Part shown: positions 27,007-35,191 of the stretch, one piece after another
Layout: every line of letters begins with the position of its first letter
How positions within the stretch are numbered: the first letter of the stretch is position 1
Origin: Hymenobacter daecheongensis DSM 21074
Lineage (GTDB): Bacteria; Bacteroidota; Bacteroidia; Cytophagales; Hymenobacteraceae
Reading direction: 5' to 3'
DNA length: 64,000 bases
Assembly: GCF_900141805.1 (NCBI RefSeq)
Contig: NZ_FQYN01000001.1
Span: 186,001 to 250,000 of the forward strand
The notes under the pieces: model-generated
Database searches by the model: none
What the model saw: the letters and a program-made list of their open reading frames with translations, nothing else
What the model was told of the DNA's origin: nothing
Position numbers and translations under genes: made by a program

Positions 27007-28878
27007 CTACGCCACAAATACTTCAGCAGCGGCTTGCTGTCGGGCGGCCCGCTCCAGCCAGGCGAAGTCTTTGCCGATGGCAATTACAAAGCCTTCCCCA
27101 GGCAGCTCAATCTTTGCCGCTAACTCCTGCACCCAGGTTTCCGGGGCTTCCTTGCTACTGCCGGCCGCAGTGCTAAGGCGAGCTACCAACAGCACATATA
27201 AGGGCTTTTGGATGAAGTACTGAACTTGCTTGCGCATCAGCCAAGCCCGACCAATGGCATATTCTGGCACCGCCAGTTCGGCCCGTAGCTTCTGCAGCTC
27301 CTCCTCAGTCAGGCCGTGGGGTAGCAGGGTATCGGCTGGGCGGATAGCTTCCCGCTCCGCCACTGCCTCGTCTAGCGTATCGGCGTGGCGCAGCTGCACG
27401 GCCCCCAGCTTCCGCACCTGCTCCCGGTTGCCCTGGCGCTGATAATAAGCCTCCTGCAATGCCAGGCCTGGGGCCATGTAGTTGGGTTCCTGTTCCATCA
27501 CGGCCGCCAGCCAGGTCAGCCCCTCGGCGTTATCACTGTTGAGCAGAATACGACCCACAGAAAAGCGGGCGGGCAATTTCCACCGGGCATCATCGGTCAG
27601 CTGCTGAAACAGGGGCAGGGCTTCGGTGCTGCTAATGTGGTCTTCCGTAAGGTCGGCCAGCTCCCAGGATTCATCGGCCGTCAGGCTGGCCCCGGCTTGC
27701 TGCTGGGTGGTCAGTTCGCGCAGGCGTTCCTGCTGTTGCCGTAGTAGGCTATGTCGTTCCTGCCATATAGCCGCGCGGCTGGAAACCCAGGCTTCATCCA
27801 GAGCCGCCGCCAGGGCGGGCAAGCTGGCACCCAGCCACGCTTCGGCCGCCGTAGTCGCGGGCAGTGGCGGTACCGCCGCGGCCTGCCCCAGCGCCGCCAG
27901 CCGTTCGCCCAGCGTGGGGTGTGTGCTGAACAGATCGGGTTCGGCCTCGTTGGCGTTGGCCAGCAATATTTGTTCGTCAGCTGCGGGTAAGCGGCTATTT
28001 TTGGCCAAAGGCAGCAGCCGGCTGATGGCATCGCTGGGCGGAGTCGGCCGCTCGGCCAAGGAGGCACTGAGCACATTCCAGTGCAGCCGATCCAGCGTAG
28101 CATCGCGTACAACGGTGGCACAGAGAGCTTCAGCCATCGCCTGGGGGCTGGTCAGCTGAGCCGCCGCGGCATCGGCGGCAAATTCGTCGGTGCGCCGCAC
28201 GGGGTGCGACCAGGCATTGAAGCGCGGCACGTACCACGCCGTGAAACGCGAGAACAGGCTGCGGTTCGATTGCCTTTCCAGCTGCTCGATCAACTGCGTC
28301 CAGGTTTGGCTGACCCGGTAAATCCAGGCCCCGAAGCGGCCGTGGCCACCACGCAGGTGGCCCAGCTCGTGCCCGACAACGGCGGCGGCCTGCACCGGCG
28401 ACAACGATTGCAGCAAGGGCAAGCCCACGACTACGTAATTGCGCGGCCAGCCCAATACGCCCAGGCGCGGCACCTGCACTGCCGCTGCGTTGAAGTCGGC
28501 GGTAAGCAGCACCTGATGCACCTGAGGGGCCCGCAGGGCCTGGGTCTGCTGCTGGAGCAGGGCCAGCAGCGGGGCCGCTTCGGCGGGCGTCAGCGGCAGC
28601 CCTTCAGGAGGGTCAAACTTTACCCACAATGAGCGAAGCACTTTCCAGGCAAACACGGCCAACACTGCTCCAACCTTGAATACGATAGCAAAAGCCTTGC
28701 TAAACACGCCGACCGCCAACGTGAGCAGCAGCAGCCCAACTGTGCCCAGCAGCAACAGTAAAATGCCGGCGTAGCCTAACAGGGCCCATAACCACACGCG
28801 GCGGCGGTAGCCTGCCGGATTTGCTTCCGCCAGCGGGCTCAGCCGACGCAGGCGAGCCAGGAATTCTTCACGAGTCAT
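27007..28878 (-). CDS. M48 family membrane metalloprotease with long C-terminal region
   Basis: A 623-residue protein. Two or three membrane segments lie near residues 28-80. The zinc site HELGH is at 170-174 in AVVGHELGHLRGGHG, and the third ligand is probably E232 in RRTDEFAADAAAA, both typical of M48 (HtpX/Ste24-like) proteases. A catalytic-domain end motif THPTLGERLAAL follows near residue 320. The remaining ~290 residues are helical and repeat-like (QQLTDDARWKLPARFSVGR, EGLTWLAAVMEQEPNYM), reminiscent of TPR-type protein-binding repeats. It probably degrades membrane or envelope proteins; the substrate is unknown. Confidence 0.85.
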   Translation of the reverse strand: MTREEFLARLRRLSPLAEANPAGYRRRVWLWALLGYAGILLLLLGTVGLLLLTLAVGVFSKAFAIVFKVGAVLAVFAWKVLRSLWVKFDPPEGLPLTPAEAAPLLALLQQQTQALRAPQVHQVLLTADFNAAAVQVPRLGVLGWPRNYVVVGLPLLQSLSPVQAAAVVGHELGHLRGGHGRFGAWIYRVSQTWTQLIEQLERQSNRSLFSRFTAWYVPRFNAWSHPVRRTDEFAADAAAAQLTSPQAMAEALCATVVRDATLDRLHWNVLSASLAERPTPPSDAISRLLPLAKNSRLPAADEQILLANANEAEPDLFSTHPTLGERLAALGQAAAVPPLPATTAAEAWLGASLPALAAALDEAWVSSRAAIWQERHSLLRQQQERLRELTTQQQAGASLTADESWELADLTEDHISSTEALPLFQQLTDDARWKLPARFSVGRILLNSDNAEGLTWLAAVMEQEPNYMAPGLALQEAYYQRQGNREQVRKLGAVQLRHADTLDEAVAEREAIRPADTLLPHGLTEEELQKLRAELAVPEYAIGRAWLMRKQVQYFIQKPLYVLLVARLSTAAGSSKEAPETWVQELAAKIELPGEGFVIAIGKDFAWLERAARQQAAAEVFVA

Positions 28879-28897
28879 AAAGGAAACTAATAAGAGA

Positions 28898-28934
28898 AGG
28901 CCGGCCCGCAGGCATAAAAGCTGCGGGCCGGCCT
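28898..28934. terminator. Hairpin between msrB and the M48 protease gene
   Basis: A 14-bp perfect GC-rich stem (28898-28911 with 28921-28934) with a nine-base loop lies 28 bases after the msrB stop on the minus strand. It is followed by a mixed T/C stretch rather than a pure T-run. Confidence 0.55.
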
Positions 28935-28962
28935 CTAAATTATAGCCTCCTGATTACTTATC

Positions 28963-29424
28963 CTATTGCGTCGGCTGCGTCGCACTCACCAGCTTGATGC
29001 TGGCCGAGTTGATGCACAGGCGCAGGCCGGTGGGTGGCGGGCCGTCGGGGAAGGCGTGGCCCTGGTGGGCGTCGCAGGTGTTGCAGAGCACCTCAATGCG
29101 CGTCATGCCGTAGCTGGTGTCTTTCTTATAGCGCAGGGCGTTGTCCTGCACGGGTTGGGTGAAGCTAGGCCAGCCGGTGCCGCTCTCGAACTTGGTGCGC
29201 GAGTCGTAGAGCGGGGTGCCGCAGCATACGCAGGCGTAGAGGCCGGCCTCGTGGGCCTCGCAGTACTCGCCCGTGAAGGCCCGCTCGGTGCCGTGCTGGC
29301 GCGTGACGTGGTACTGCTCGGGCGTGAGCTGAGCTTTCCACTCAGCATCGGTTTTTTCTACCCGCCGCGCGGGGGCCGGGCTGCCATGGTTGGCCAGCCG
29401 GATAACGTCGTTCCAGGTTTGCAT
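28963..29424 (-). CDS. msrB: Peptide-methionine (R)-S-oxide reductase
   Basis: A 153-residue MsrB. It reduces methionine-R-sulfoxide in proteins. Zinc-binding cysteine pairs are C65/C68 (CVCC) and C114/C117 (CNTC). The catalytic cysteine is C137 in RLCINSASI. Other family motifs are FTGEY, FESGTGWPSF and DAHQGHAFPDGP. No signal peptide is seen, so it is probably cytoplasmic. No msrA gene adjoins it. Confidence 0.95.
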   Translation of the reverse strand: MQTWNDVIRLANHGSPAPARRVEKTDAEWKAQLTPEQYHVTRQHGTERAFTGEYCEAHEAGLYACVCCGTPLYDSRTKFESGTGWPSFTQPVQDNALRYKKDTSYGMTRIEVLCNTCDAHQGHAFPDGPPPTGLRLCINSASIKLVSATQPTQ

Positions 29425-29529
29425 ATAACGCAGCGTTGATTTTGAAGGTCAGATTCTGCTTACCAAACGCGGCAGCCGGGCCGGAAGTTTTGCGCGCGCT
29501 TCTCGCCCACGCTCCGCAGCGGCGGCCCG

Positions 29530-30732
29530 CTACAGGTTCAGCGGCCAGGTCTGCTGGTTGCCCACTTGGTCCTTCGCCACAATGGTGTACTTGCCCGGTG
29601 CCAGCGCCAGCTGCTGCGGCGGCCGCGCACGCTGCAGCTCCACCACATCCACCGGAATGGCCTGGGCCAGCGCCTCGCCGGCCGCGTAGGCCAGCACCAG
29701 GCACGGAAAGCCCACCGTGACGCGGCCTGCTACTGCCACCGGCCGGCGGCCCGCCCCGAATACCCACGTGGGCCGGCCGGCGCGGTACGTAGTGCGCGGA
29801 TGGAACACCATCAGGTCCACCGTCATGTCGTTGCCGGTGGCGGTAAAGGGCTGCTGGCGGTCATCGAGCAGCACGGCGCTGCCGGCGGCCCGCGCCAGCC
29901 GGTAGCGGGCATTTTCGCCGCCCCGCGTGCCCGATTCGCTCAACTCGGTCTGGTCGATGGTAAGCGGATCAATGCCGGTTAGCTCTCTGAGCCGGCGGGC
30001 CATGGCGGGCTGGCCGCCCAGACCGTTGGGGCCCTCGTTGAGGTGGCTGAAGCCGCAGTGCACCACAATTTTTGCCTGGGGGTCAGCCTGCAAAATCCGT
30101 TGAATGTTGCGGGCCTGCGCCATTTCCCGGCCCTCTACCCGCGCACCGGCATCGCCGGCGTGGGAGAAGCCGTAGTCGTAGGGCACCAGCTGGTAGCGCG
30201 TGCGGGCCGCCAGCCGCAGCAGGTTGCTAAACTGGGGCTCTTTGGTGTAGAAACCGCTCTGCAGCATCGGGTAGCCGCGCTGGTTGAGCACGGAGTCCTG
30301 CTCATTGAGCCCTTCTACGGCGAAATAGCGGAATCCCAACCCAGCCAGGTCGGGCAGCAGCGAGGCCGTGAAAGCCCGGTGCCGCGGGTTGTGGTGCGCC
30401 TCGTTGATAATGACAATCCGGGCGGTGCGGGCCCGGCCCAGAATGTAGGAGTGGGCCGGCACTCCGTGCAAGGCCGCAAAAGCGGCGCTGTCGGCCGTGG
30501 GCAATTTGCGCAGCGGCTGGCGGGGCGTATCCCAGGCTTCGAGCGCCGCCTGGTACTGGCCGATGTAGGAATATTCCCAGGCCGCAAATTGATTGGCACC
30601 GGGCGTGCCGCTCAGGAGCAGCTTCCCAATGTCGGCGGAAAACTTGTAGCTGGACGTGTCCGGAGCGGGCTGCTGAGCACGCGCAGGCAGCAAAAGCAAT
30701 GAGCTACTGATTAAAGCTAGCTTTCCGATCAT
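29530..30732 (-). CDS. Exported protein, possibly Tiki/ChaN-like superfamily
   Basis: A 400-residue protein with a signal peptide (MIGKLALISSSLLLLPARAQQ). I do not recognise a firm family. The pattern ARIVIINEAHHNPRHRAF, then LGFRYFAVEGLNE, then KIVVHCGFSHLNEG resembles the histidine/acidic motifs of the ChaN/Tiki/erythromycin-esterase-like fold, in which clustered histidines and glutamates bind metal or haem. The C-terminal ~80 residues look like a small beta domain (QLALAPGKYTIVAKDQVGN). ATG 30732 is preferred because it begins the signal peptide; the frame is open 18 codons further upstream. It is divergent from nnr. Confidence 0.6.
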   Translation of the reverse strand: MIGKLALISSSLLLLPARAQQPAPDTSSYKFSADIGKLLLSGTPGANQFAAWEYSYIGQYQAALEAWDTPRQPLRKLPTADSAAFAALHGVPAHSYILGRARTARIVIINEAHHNPRHRAFTASLLPDLAGLGFRYFAVEGLNEQDSVLNQRGYPMLQSGFYTKEPQFSNLLRLAARTRYQLVPYDYGFSHAGDAGARVEGREMAQARNIQRILQADPQAKIVVHCGFSHLNEGPNGLGGQPAMARRLRELTGIDPLTIDQTELSESGTRGGENARYRLARAAGSAVLLDDRQQPFTATGNDMTVDLMVFHPRTTYRAGRPTWVFGAGRRPVAVAGRVTVGFPCLVLAYAAGEALAQAIPVDVVELQRARPPQQLALAPGKYTIVAKDQVGNQQTWPLNL

Positions 30733-30912
30733 AGCAACAAAAGGAGACAGAGGCACAAAACAGCTCTTAAAACTCAGGAAACACAACTTTTATTGCTTCG
30801 CCCCATACACTTACCGACTCAACGCCCGCCCCAACACTGGCAGCCTACACCAGTAGCGCAGCCTGAACAAAAAGCTCATTATCTCACCATCTCACCAGTT
30901 CACCATCTCGCT

Positions 30913-32424
30913 ATGAAACTCCTCCCCGCCACCCAGATCCGCCAGGCCGACCTGGCCACCATTCAGGAGCAGGGCATCACCTCGGAGGCGCTGATGGAGC
31001 GCGCGGCCCTGGCCTTCACCGACTGGCTCACCGCCCGCCAGACCCCAGCCGAAGCGGGCGAAATCTTGCTGCTTTGCGGCCCCGGCAACAACGGCGGCGA
31101 CGGGCTGGCCGCCGCCCGCCTGCTGCACCAGCGCAGCTACGCGGTGCGCGTGCTCCTACTGCCCGCCGAAAAGTATTCCGCCGATTTCAGCCTGAACCGC
31201 CAGCGCCTGCCCGCCGTGCCGGTAGCCGAATTGAACCCCGCCGCCCTGCCGCCCATCGCGCCCGACACGCTGGTGATTGATGCGCTGTTTGGCACCGGCC
31301 TCACCCGCCCGCTCTCCGGCCCGGCCGCCGCCGTGGTGGCCCACCTGAACGCGGCGCACGCGCGGGTGGTGGCATTGGATATTCCCTCCGGCCTGCTGGC
31401 CGATGCCCCACAAACCGCCGACAGCCCCGTGGTGCGGGCCCGGCACACCGTGAGCTTCGAGTTGCCCAAACTGGCTTTTCTGCTGCCGCAAAACGCCGAA
31501 TATGTGGGTCGCTGGCACGTAGTTCCCATCGGGTTGAGCCGGCCGTTTGTGGCGCAGGCGGCGGTTGATATGCACTTTATAGATGCCGCGCTGCTGGCGA
31601 GGCGGCTGCCGCGGCGGGCTACGTTTGCCCACAAAGGCACCTACGGGCACGCCTTATTGGTAGCGGGCAGCTACGGCAAGATGGGGGCCGCCGTGCTGGC
31701 CGCGCGGGCCTGCCTGCGCAGTGGCGTGGGCCTGCTCACGGTGCGCGGGCCGGCCAGCGGCTACGATATTCTGCAAACCTCAGTGCCCGAAGCCATGGCC
31801 CTCCCCGACCCGGCCCCCGACTTCGTAACCGAGCTGCCCGACCTGCAACCGTACTCCGCCGTGGGCATCGGGCCGGGGCTGGGCAAGGAGGACGGCCCGA
31901 AGCTGGTGCTGGAAAAGCTGCTGCGCGAAGCCATCGTGCCGCTCGTGCTGGATGCTGACGCGCTGAACCTGCTGGCCGAAAACCCCGACCTGCTCGCCCT
32001 GCTCCCCCTCGATTCCATCCTGACGCCCCACCCTAAAGAATTCGAGCGCCTTGCCGGCCCCGCCCGCCACGACTACCACCGTCTGGAGCTGCTGCGCGAG
32101 TTTTGCCAAATCCACCGCTGCTACACCGTGCTCAAAGGCGCGTATTCCTGCCTGGGCACGCCCGAAGGCACATTTTACTTCAACAGCACCGGCAACCCCG
32201 GCATGGCCACCGGCGGCAGCGGCGACGTGCTCACCGGCATGCTCACCGCCCTGCGCGCCCAACGGCTGCCGGTCCTCGACGCGGCCCTGCTCGGCCTCTA
32301 CGCCCACGGCCGCGCCGGCGACCTGGCCGCCCGCCACACCGGCGAAGCCGGCCTCATTGCCACCGACATTATCGCCCACCTCGGCCCCGCCTTTCAGGAA
32401 TTGACCACGATGGAAGCATTCTAG
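30913..32424 (+). CDS. nnr: Bifunctional NAD(P)H-hydrate epimerase / ADP-dependent NAD(P)H-hydrate dehydratase
   Basis: A 503-residue two-domain protein. The N-terminal YjeF domain (about 1-220; LCGPGNNGGDGLAAARLLH, VIDALFGTGLTRPLSGP, VALDIPSGLLAD) interconverts R- and S-hydrates. The C-terminal ribokinase-like domain (about 230-500; FAHKGTYGHALLVAGSYGKM, ILTPHPKEFERL, GNPGMATGGSGDVLTGM) dehydrates the S-form using ADP. Together they repair damaged NAD(P)H. ATG 30913 gives the usual family start MKLLPATQIRQAD; the open frame upstream is non-coding in character. Confidence 0.96.
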   Translation: MKLLPATQIRQADLATIQEQGITSEALMERAALAFTDWLTARQTPAEAGEILLLCGPGNNGGDGLAAARLLHQRSYAVRVLLLPAEKYSADFSLNRQRLPAVPVAELNPAALPPIAPDTLVIDALFGTGLTRPLSGPAAAVVAHLNAAHARVVALDIPSGLLADAPQTADSPVVRARHTVSFELPKLAFLLPQNAEYVGRWHVVPIGLSRPFVAQAAVDMHFIDAALLARRLPRRATFAHKGTYGHALLVAGSYGKMGAAVLAARACLRSGVGLLTVRGPASGYDILQTSVPEAMALPDPAPDFVTELPDLQPYSAVGIGPGLGKEDGPKLVLEKLLREAIVPLVLDADALNLLAENPDLLALLPLDSILTPHPKEFERLAGPARHDYHRLELLREFCQIHRCYTVLKGAYSCLGTPEGTFYFNSTGNPGMATGGSGDVLTGMLTALRAQRLPVLDAALLGLYAHGRAGDLAARHTGEAGLIATDIIAHLGPAFQELTTMEAF

Positions 32425-32431
32425 CCCTGGC

Positions 32432-32544
32432 GCAAGTCTGAAGCCGCAGGCGCGACTTGCAGCCAAGATGCACGGGGCAAGTCTCCAGACTTGCGGAACT
32501 GGGGTCACCTGAGTCGTGCAAACGTCGTCAGTCTGGAGACTGAC
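32432..32544. repeat. Cluster of GCAAGTCT/AGACTTGC palindromes
   Basis: Three related inverted repeats lie in the convergent spacer between nnr and the prenyltransferase gene: GCAAGTC 32432-32438 with GACTTGC 32454-32460; the perfect 18-bp palindrome GCAAGTCTCCAGACTTGC at 32477-32494; and the perfect palindrome GTCAGTCTGGAGACTGAC at 32527-32544. The shared AGTCT(C/G)(C/G)AGACT core suggests one repeat family. Confidence 0.75.
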
Positions 32545-32611
32545 CGCGTGCGTCCGGCGGGAAGTCACATTGCGCTGCGCTCCATTTCAGACTTCCGCCA
32601 GTAGTTTTCTT

Positions 32612-33484
32612 TTACGCCACCCAATACGCTACCGCAAACTGCACCAGCATCAGGCCGTCGGCGAGCAGGGCGAAGTAGTACTCGGGGCGGGTTTCATCGG
32701 CAAACCAGAGGATGACGCCGGCCAGCAGCGTGGGCAGCAGCAGCACCCAGCCGTGGGCCGCCGACACGCCGGGCGGAACTAGCACAGCCGACACGGCCAG
32801 AAAGATCAGCCCCAGCACCTTGGTGGCGCGCAGCCCAAACAGGCCGGGAAACGTGCGGGTGCCGCTGAGCTGGTCCTTGGTAAAGTCGCGGATGTCGAAG
32901 ATCAGGGCCAGGTTCAGGATGAAAAAGAACCGCCGGGCAAACAGCACCAGCACCGCCGGCTCATCCAGCGCCTTGCCCAGCCGCAGCGCCGGCACCCACA
33001 CCGTCACGGCCGACCAGACGTAGGCAATCAGGAACATCTTGAGCAGCGGCAGGTCGCGCAGGGCGCGCCAGTGGCCGCGGCGGCGCACCACCGGCAGCGA
33101 GTAGAGCAGCGAAATGGCGGCCAGATGCCCCCAGAACAGCCGCAGGTGCCACCAGCCATCCACCACGAACAGCACCACCGCCACCGCCAGGCTGCCCAGC
33201 GCTAGGGCCAGCAGGCCGCGCCGGTGGCGCAGCACCCAGCGCTTGCGCGCCGAAAGCACGGCCTGCTGCCGGTATTTGTAGGGCAGCACGCTGTCGAGGT
33301 TGTAGAGAAACAGCGTAGCGGCGAAAATCAGGGCACCGAGGCGGGCCGGAATGGGGGCGTGCCAGAACAGAAACGTGGCCCCGGTAAGGGCCGTGGCTGC
33401 CGCCGCCACCAGCCCGCTACTGTAGAGCACGACATCCAACGCCCGCTTCGGGCCGCTCAACTCGCGCAGGGTTCCGGGCAGCAT
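32612..33484 (-). CDS. UbiA-family prenyltransferase-like membrane protein
   Basis: A 290-residue protein with about eight membrane helices. Two Asp-containing regions sit where UbiA enzymes bind the Mg-diphosphate: LFLYNLDSVLPYK near residue 65 and LIFDIRDFTKDQLSGTRTFP near residue 200, the second being a good match to the family DxRDxxxD signature. The first motif (NLDSV) is weaker than the usual NDxxD, so the substrate is uncertain. It stands alone, with no quinone or carotenoid genes beside it. Confidence 0.72.
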   Translation of the reverse strand: MLPGTLRELSGPKRALDVVLYSSGLVAAAATALTGATFLFWHAPIPARLGALIFAATLFLYNLDSVLPYKYRQQAVLSARKRWVLRHRRGLLALALGSLAVAVVLFVVDGWWHLRLFWGHLAAISLLYSLPVVRRRGHWRALRDLPLLKMFLIAYVWSAVTVWVPALRLGKALDEPAVLVLFARRFFFILNLALIFDIRDFTKDQLSGTRTFPGLFGLRATKVLGLIFLAVSAVLVPPGVSAAHGWVLLLPTLLAGVILWFADETRPEYYFALLADGLMLVQFAVAYWVA

Positions 33485-33541
33485 GGCAAAGGAAGCGGCA
33501 AAGGGCGGCGGTAAATGGAGCCCAAAGATAAGGCGGCCCCG

Positions 33542-34225
33542 CTACTCGCCGGTTTCGGCGTGGCTGGCATCCACCGGCTTCGATTCCGGCGAGCCTTTCT
33601 GCCGCAGAAAGATGGAAAGGCCCACAATGGACACGATGCTGAGCATTTCGCTCTGCCAGTTCTGAAACGATTCGAACCAGAACCGCGCGGTTTCCATGTA
33701 CGCCACAGTCGAAATCTGGGGCTTGCCGGCCTGCTGCTGCTCGATGTTGTAGACGGCGCGCCCGCCGGCGGCGTGCAGCCACGCCGCGCCCAAAAACAGC
33801 ACCAGAAAGGCCAGGCTCAAGGAGTTCTGGTAAAGCGTCAGCACCCAGCCGCCGCGCTTCACCGGCGCAGGCGCATGGGGCTTGTTAGGGTCGGGCGTGC
33901 GGTCTACTTCCTCGTCCTCATACAGCTTTTTCGACTCGGAGGAGCCTTTCTGCCGCAGCCAGATGGTGAGCAGCACGTAGAGCCCCATTTGCAGAAACTC
34001 GCTTTCCCAGTTCTCGAACGTGGCTTCCACGAAGTGCCCGGAAGTGAGATACCGGCCCAGCGTGAGCGGCAGCAGGCCCATATCTTCCAGCTCACTGTTG
34101 TACTCGTGCCAGCCGGTGAGGCCCTGCCCGACCAGCGTAATCAGCATCAGCCCCGTGCCCACCAGCAGCAGACCATTTTCGTAGAGGAAGCGCCGCAAGG
34201 GCGAAGCAGAGGGCTTTTTCGACAT
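33542..34225 (-). CDS. DUF6766 family membrane protein
   Basis: A 227-residue protein with two similar halves: each has one or two hydrophobic helices, an FE-x-W-x-SE segment (FENWESEFLQMGLYVLL and FQNWQSEMLSIVSIVGL) and an ending RQKGSSESK / RQKGSPESK. The halves probably arose by duplication. The family has no known function. ATG 34225 is preferred over an upstream TTG that would add six residues. Confidence 0.75.
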   Translation of the reverse strand: MSKKPSASPLRRFLYENGLLLVGTGLMLITLVGQGLTGWHEYNSELEDMGLLPLTLGRYLTSGHFVEATFENWESEFLQMGLYVLLTIWLRQKGSSESKKLYEDEEVDRTPDPNKPHAPAPVKRGGWVLTLYQNSLSLAFLVLFLGAAWLHAAGGRAVYNIEQQQAGKPQISTVAYMETARFWFESFQNWQSEMLSIVSIVGLSIFLRQKGSPESKPVDASHAETGE

Positions 34226-34284
34226 ACCCGCCCTTACGTACAACCCGGCCCAAGAGGTGTGTTCCCGCTCCCATCCCGGAAAAC

Positions 34285-34339
34285 CCCATCAGCCAAAAGC
34301 CCCGAAATCAACCTGATTCCGGGGCTTTTGGCTGATGGG
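34285..34339. terminator. Strong bidirectional-type hairpin downstream of ppa
   Basis: Arms 34285-34304 and 34320-34339 pair perfectly over 20 bases, with AAAAGCCCCG/CGGGGCTTTT at the core. It lies 12 bases beyond the ppa stop on the minus strand. The U-rich portion is inside the stem, a form often seen for Bacteroidota terminators. Confidence 0.75.
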
Positions 34340-34350
34340 CATTGCGCTGA

Positions 34351-34935
34351 TTACGCCTTCAGGCTCTCGGCTTTGGCGGTGGTCACGCCGTCGGCATCCT
34401 TCTGGAAGGTGTCGTGGTAGAGCTTGATGCTGTCTTCGATGATGCGGTAGGCATCTTCGCGGCCCATGAAGCGCTCCACGGTCACTTGCTTGTGTTCCAG
34501 GGCTTTGTAGTCCTCAAAGAAGCGGCGCATTTCCAACAGCGTGTGCGGGGGCAGGTCAGAAATGTCGTTGTAGTGGTTCACCGAAATGTCGTTGGCGGCC
34601 ACGGCAATGATTTTGTCGTCTTCCTCGTCGCCGTCAATCATCTGCATCACCCCGATTACCTTAGCATCAACCAGGCACATAGGCACAATGTCGACGGAGC
34701 AGATAACCAGAATGTCGAGCGGGTCTTTGTCGTCGCAGTAGGTCTGCGGAATGAAGCCGTAGGCGGCCGGGTAGTGCACGGCCGAGAACAGCACGCGGTC
34801 CAGCTTGAGCATGCCGCTGTCTTTGTCCAGCTCGTACTTGCCTTTGCTGCCTTTGGGAATTTCGATGATGCCGTTAACGACGGCGGGGGCGTTTTCGCCG
34901 CGCTCTACGTCGTGCCAGGGGTTGAAATGAGCCAT
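34351..34935 (-). CDS. ppa: Inorganic pyrophosphatase
   Basis: A 194-residue soluble family I pyrophosphatase, which hydrolyses pyrophosphate to phosphate and so drives biosynthesis. The metal-binding signature [11 protein letters not shown] is near residue 67, with upstream [17 protein letters not shown] and later [14 protein letters not shown]. The length is slightly above the bacterial norm of ~175. It is cytoplasmic and monocistronic here, with a hairpin after it. Confidence 0.96.
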   Translation of the reverse strand: MAHFNPWHDVERGENAPAVVNGIIEIPKGSKGKYELDKDSGMLKLDRVLFSAVHYPAAYGFIPQTYCDDKDPLDILVICSVDIVPMCLVDAKVIGVMQMIDGDEEDDKIIAVAANDISVNHYNDISDLPPHTLLEMRRFFEDYKALEHKQVTVERFMGREDAYRIIEDSIKLYHDTFQKDADGVTTAKAESLKA

Positions 34936-35191
34936 TTTTGGGTTTATTAGGGTCTTAGGGACTTGGGGTCTTGGTTTGTTTTTGGGTCTTGGGGCTTAGG
35001 GTCTTGGTTGGTGGGGTCTTGGTTTTTTGGTCATCTGTCATCCTGAGTAAAGCGAAGGACCTTATGGGATGGGAACGAGCCGTTGTTAGCATCATCGTTC
35101 AACTGGCATAAGGTCCTTCGCAAGCTTACGCCAGATGGAGGATGACAGATGACCAAAAAACCAAGACCCCACCAACCAAGCCCCCAAGACC
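34936..35191. other. Spacer filled by simple repeats and a palindromic element
   Basis: Upstream of ppa the sequence is a string of imperfect GGGTCTTGG/GGGACTTGG-like units (34948-35025), then REP-like copy 2, then the reverse complement of the same units. I see no gene here. Confidence 0.7.
35003..35180. repeat. REP-like palindromic element, copy 2, with 42-bp perfect outer arms
   Basis: Outer arms 35003-35044 and 35139-35180 are perfect reverse complements over 42 bases. Inner arms GCGAAGGACCTTATG at 35052-35066 and its complement at 35107-35121 are also perfect. The core ends (GTCATCCTGAG ... ACGCCAGATGGAGGATGAC) match copy 1 at 24220-24387. The outer arms extend past the shared core into GGGTCTTGG-type sequence that is inverted on both sides. 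Confidence 0.87.

Noticed and set aside
35003..35180. Possible small insertion sequence
   Set aside because: The segment is only 178 bases, encodes no transposase, and shows no target-site duplication that I can identify; it is listed as a palindromic repeat.
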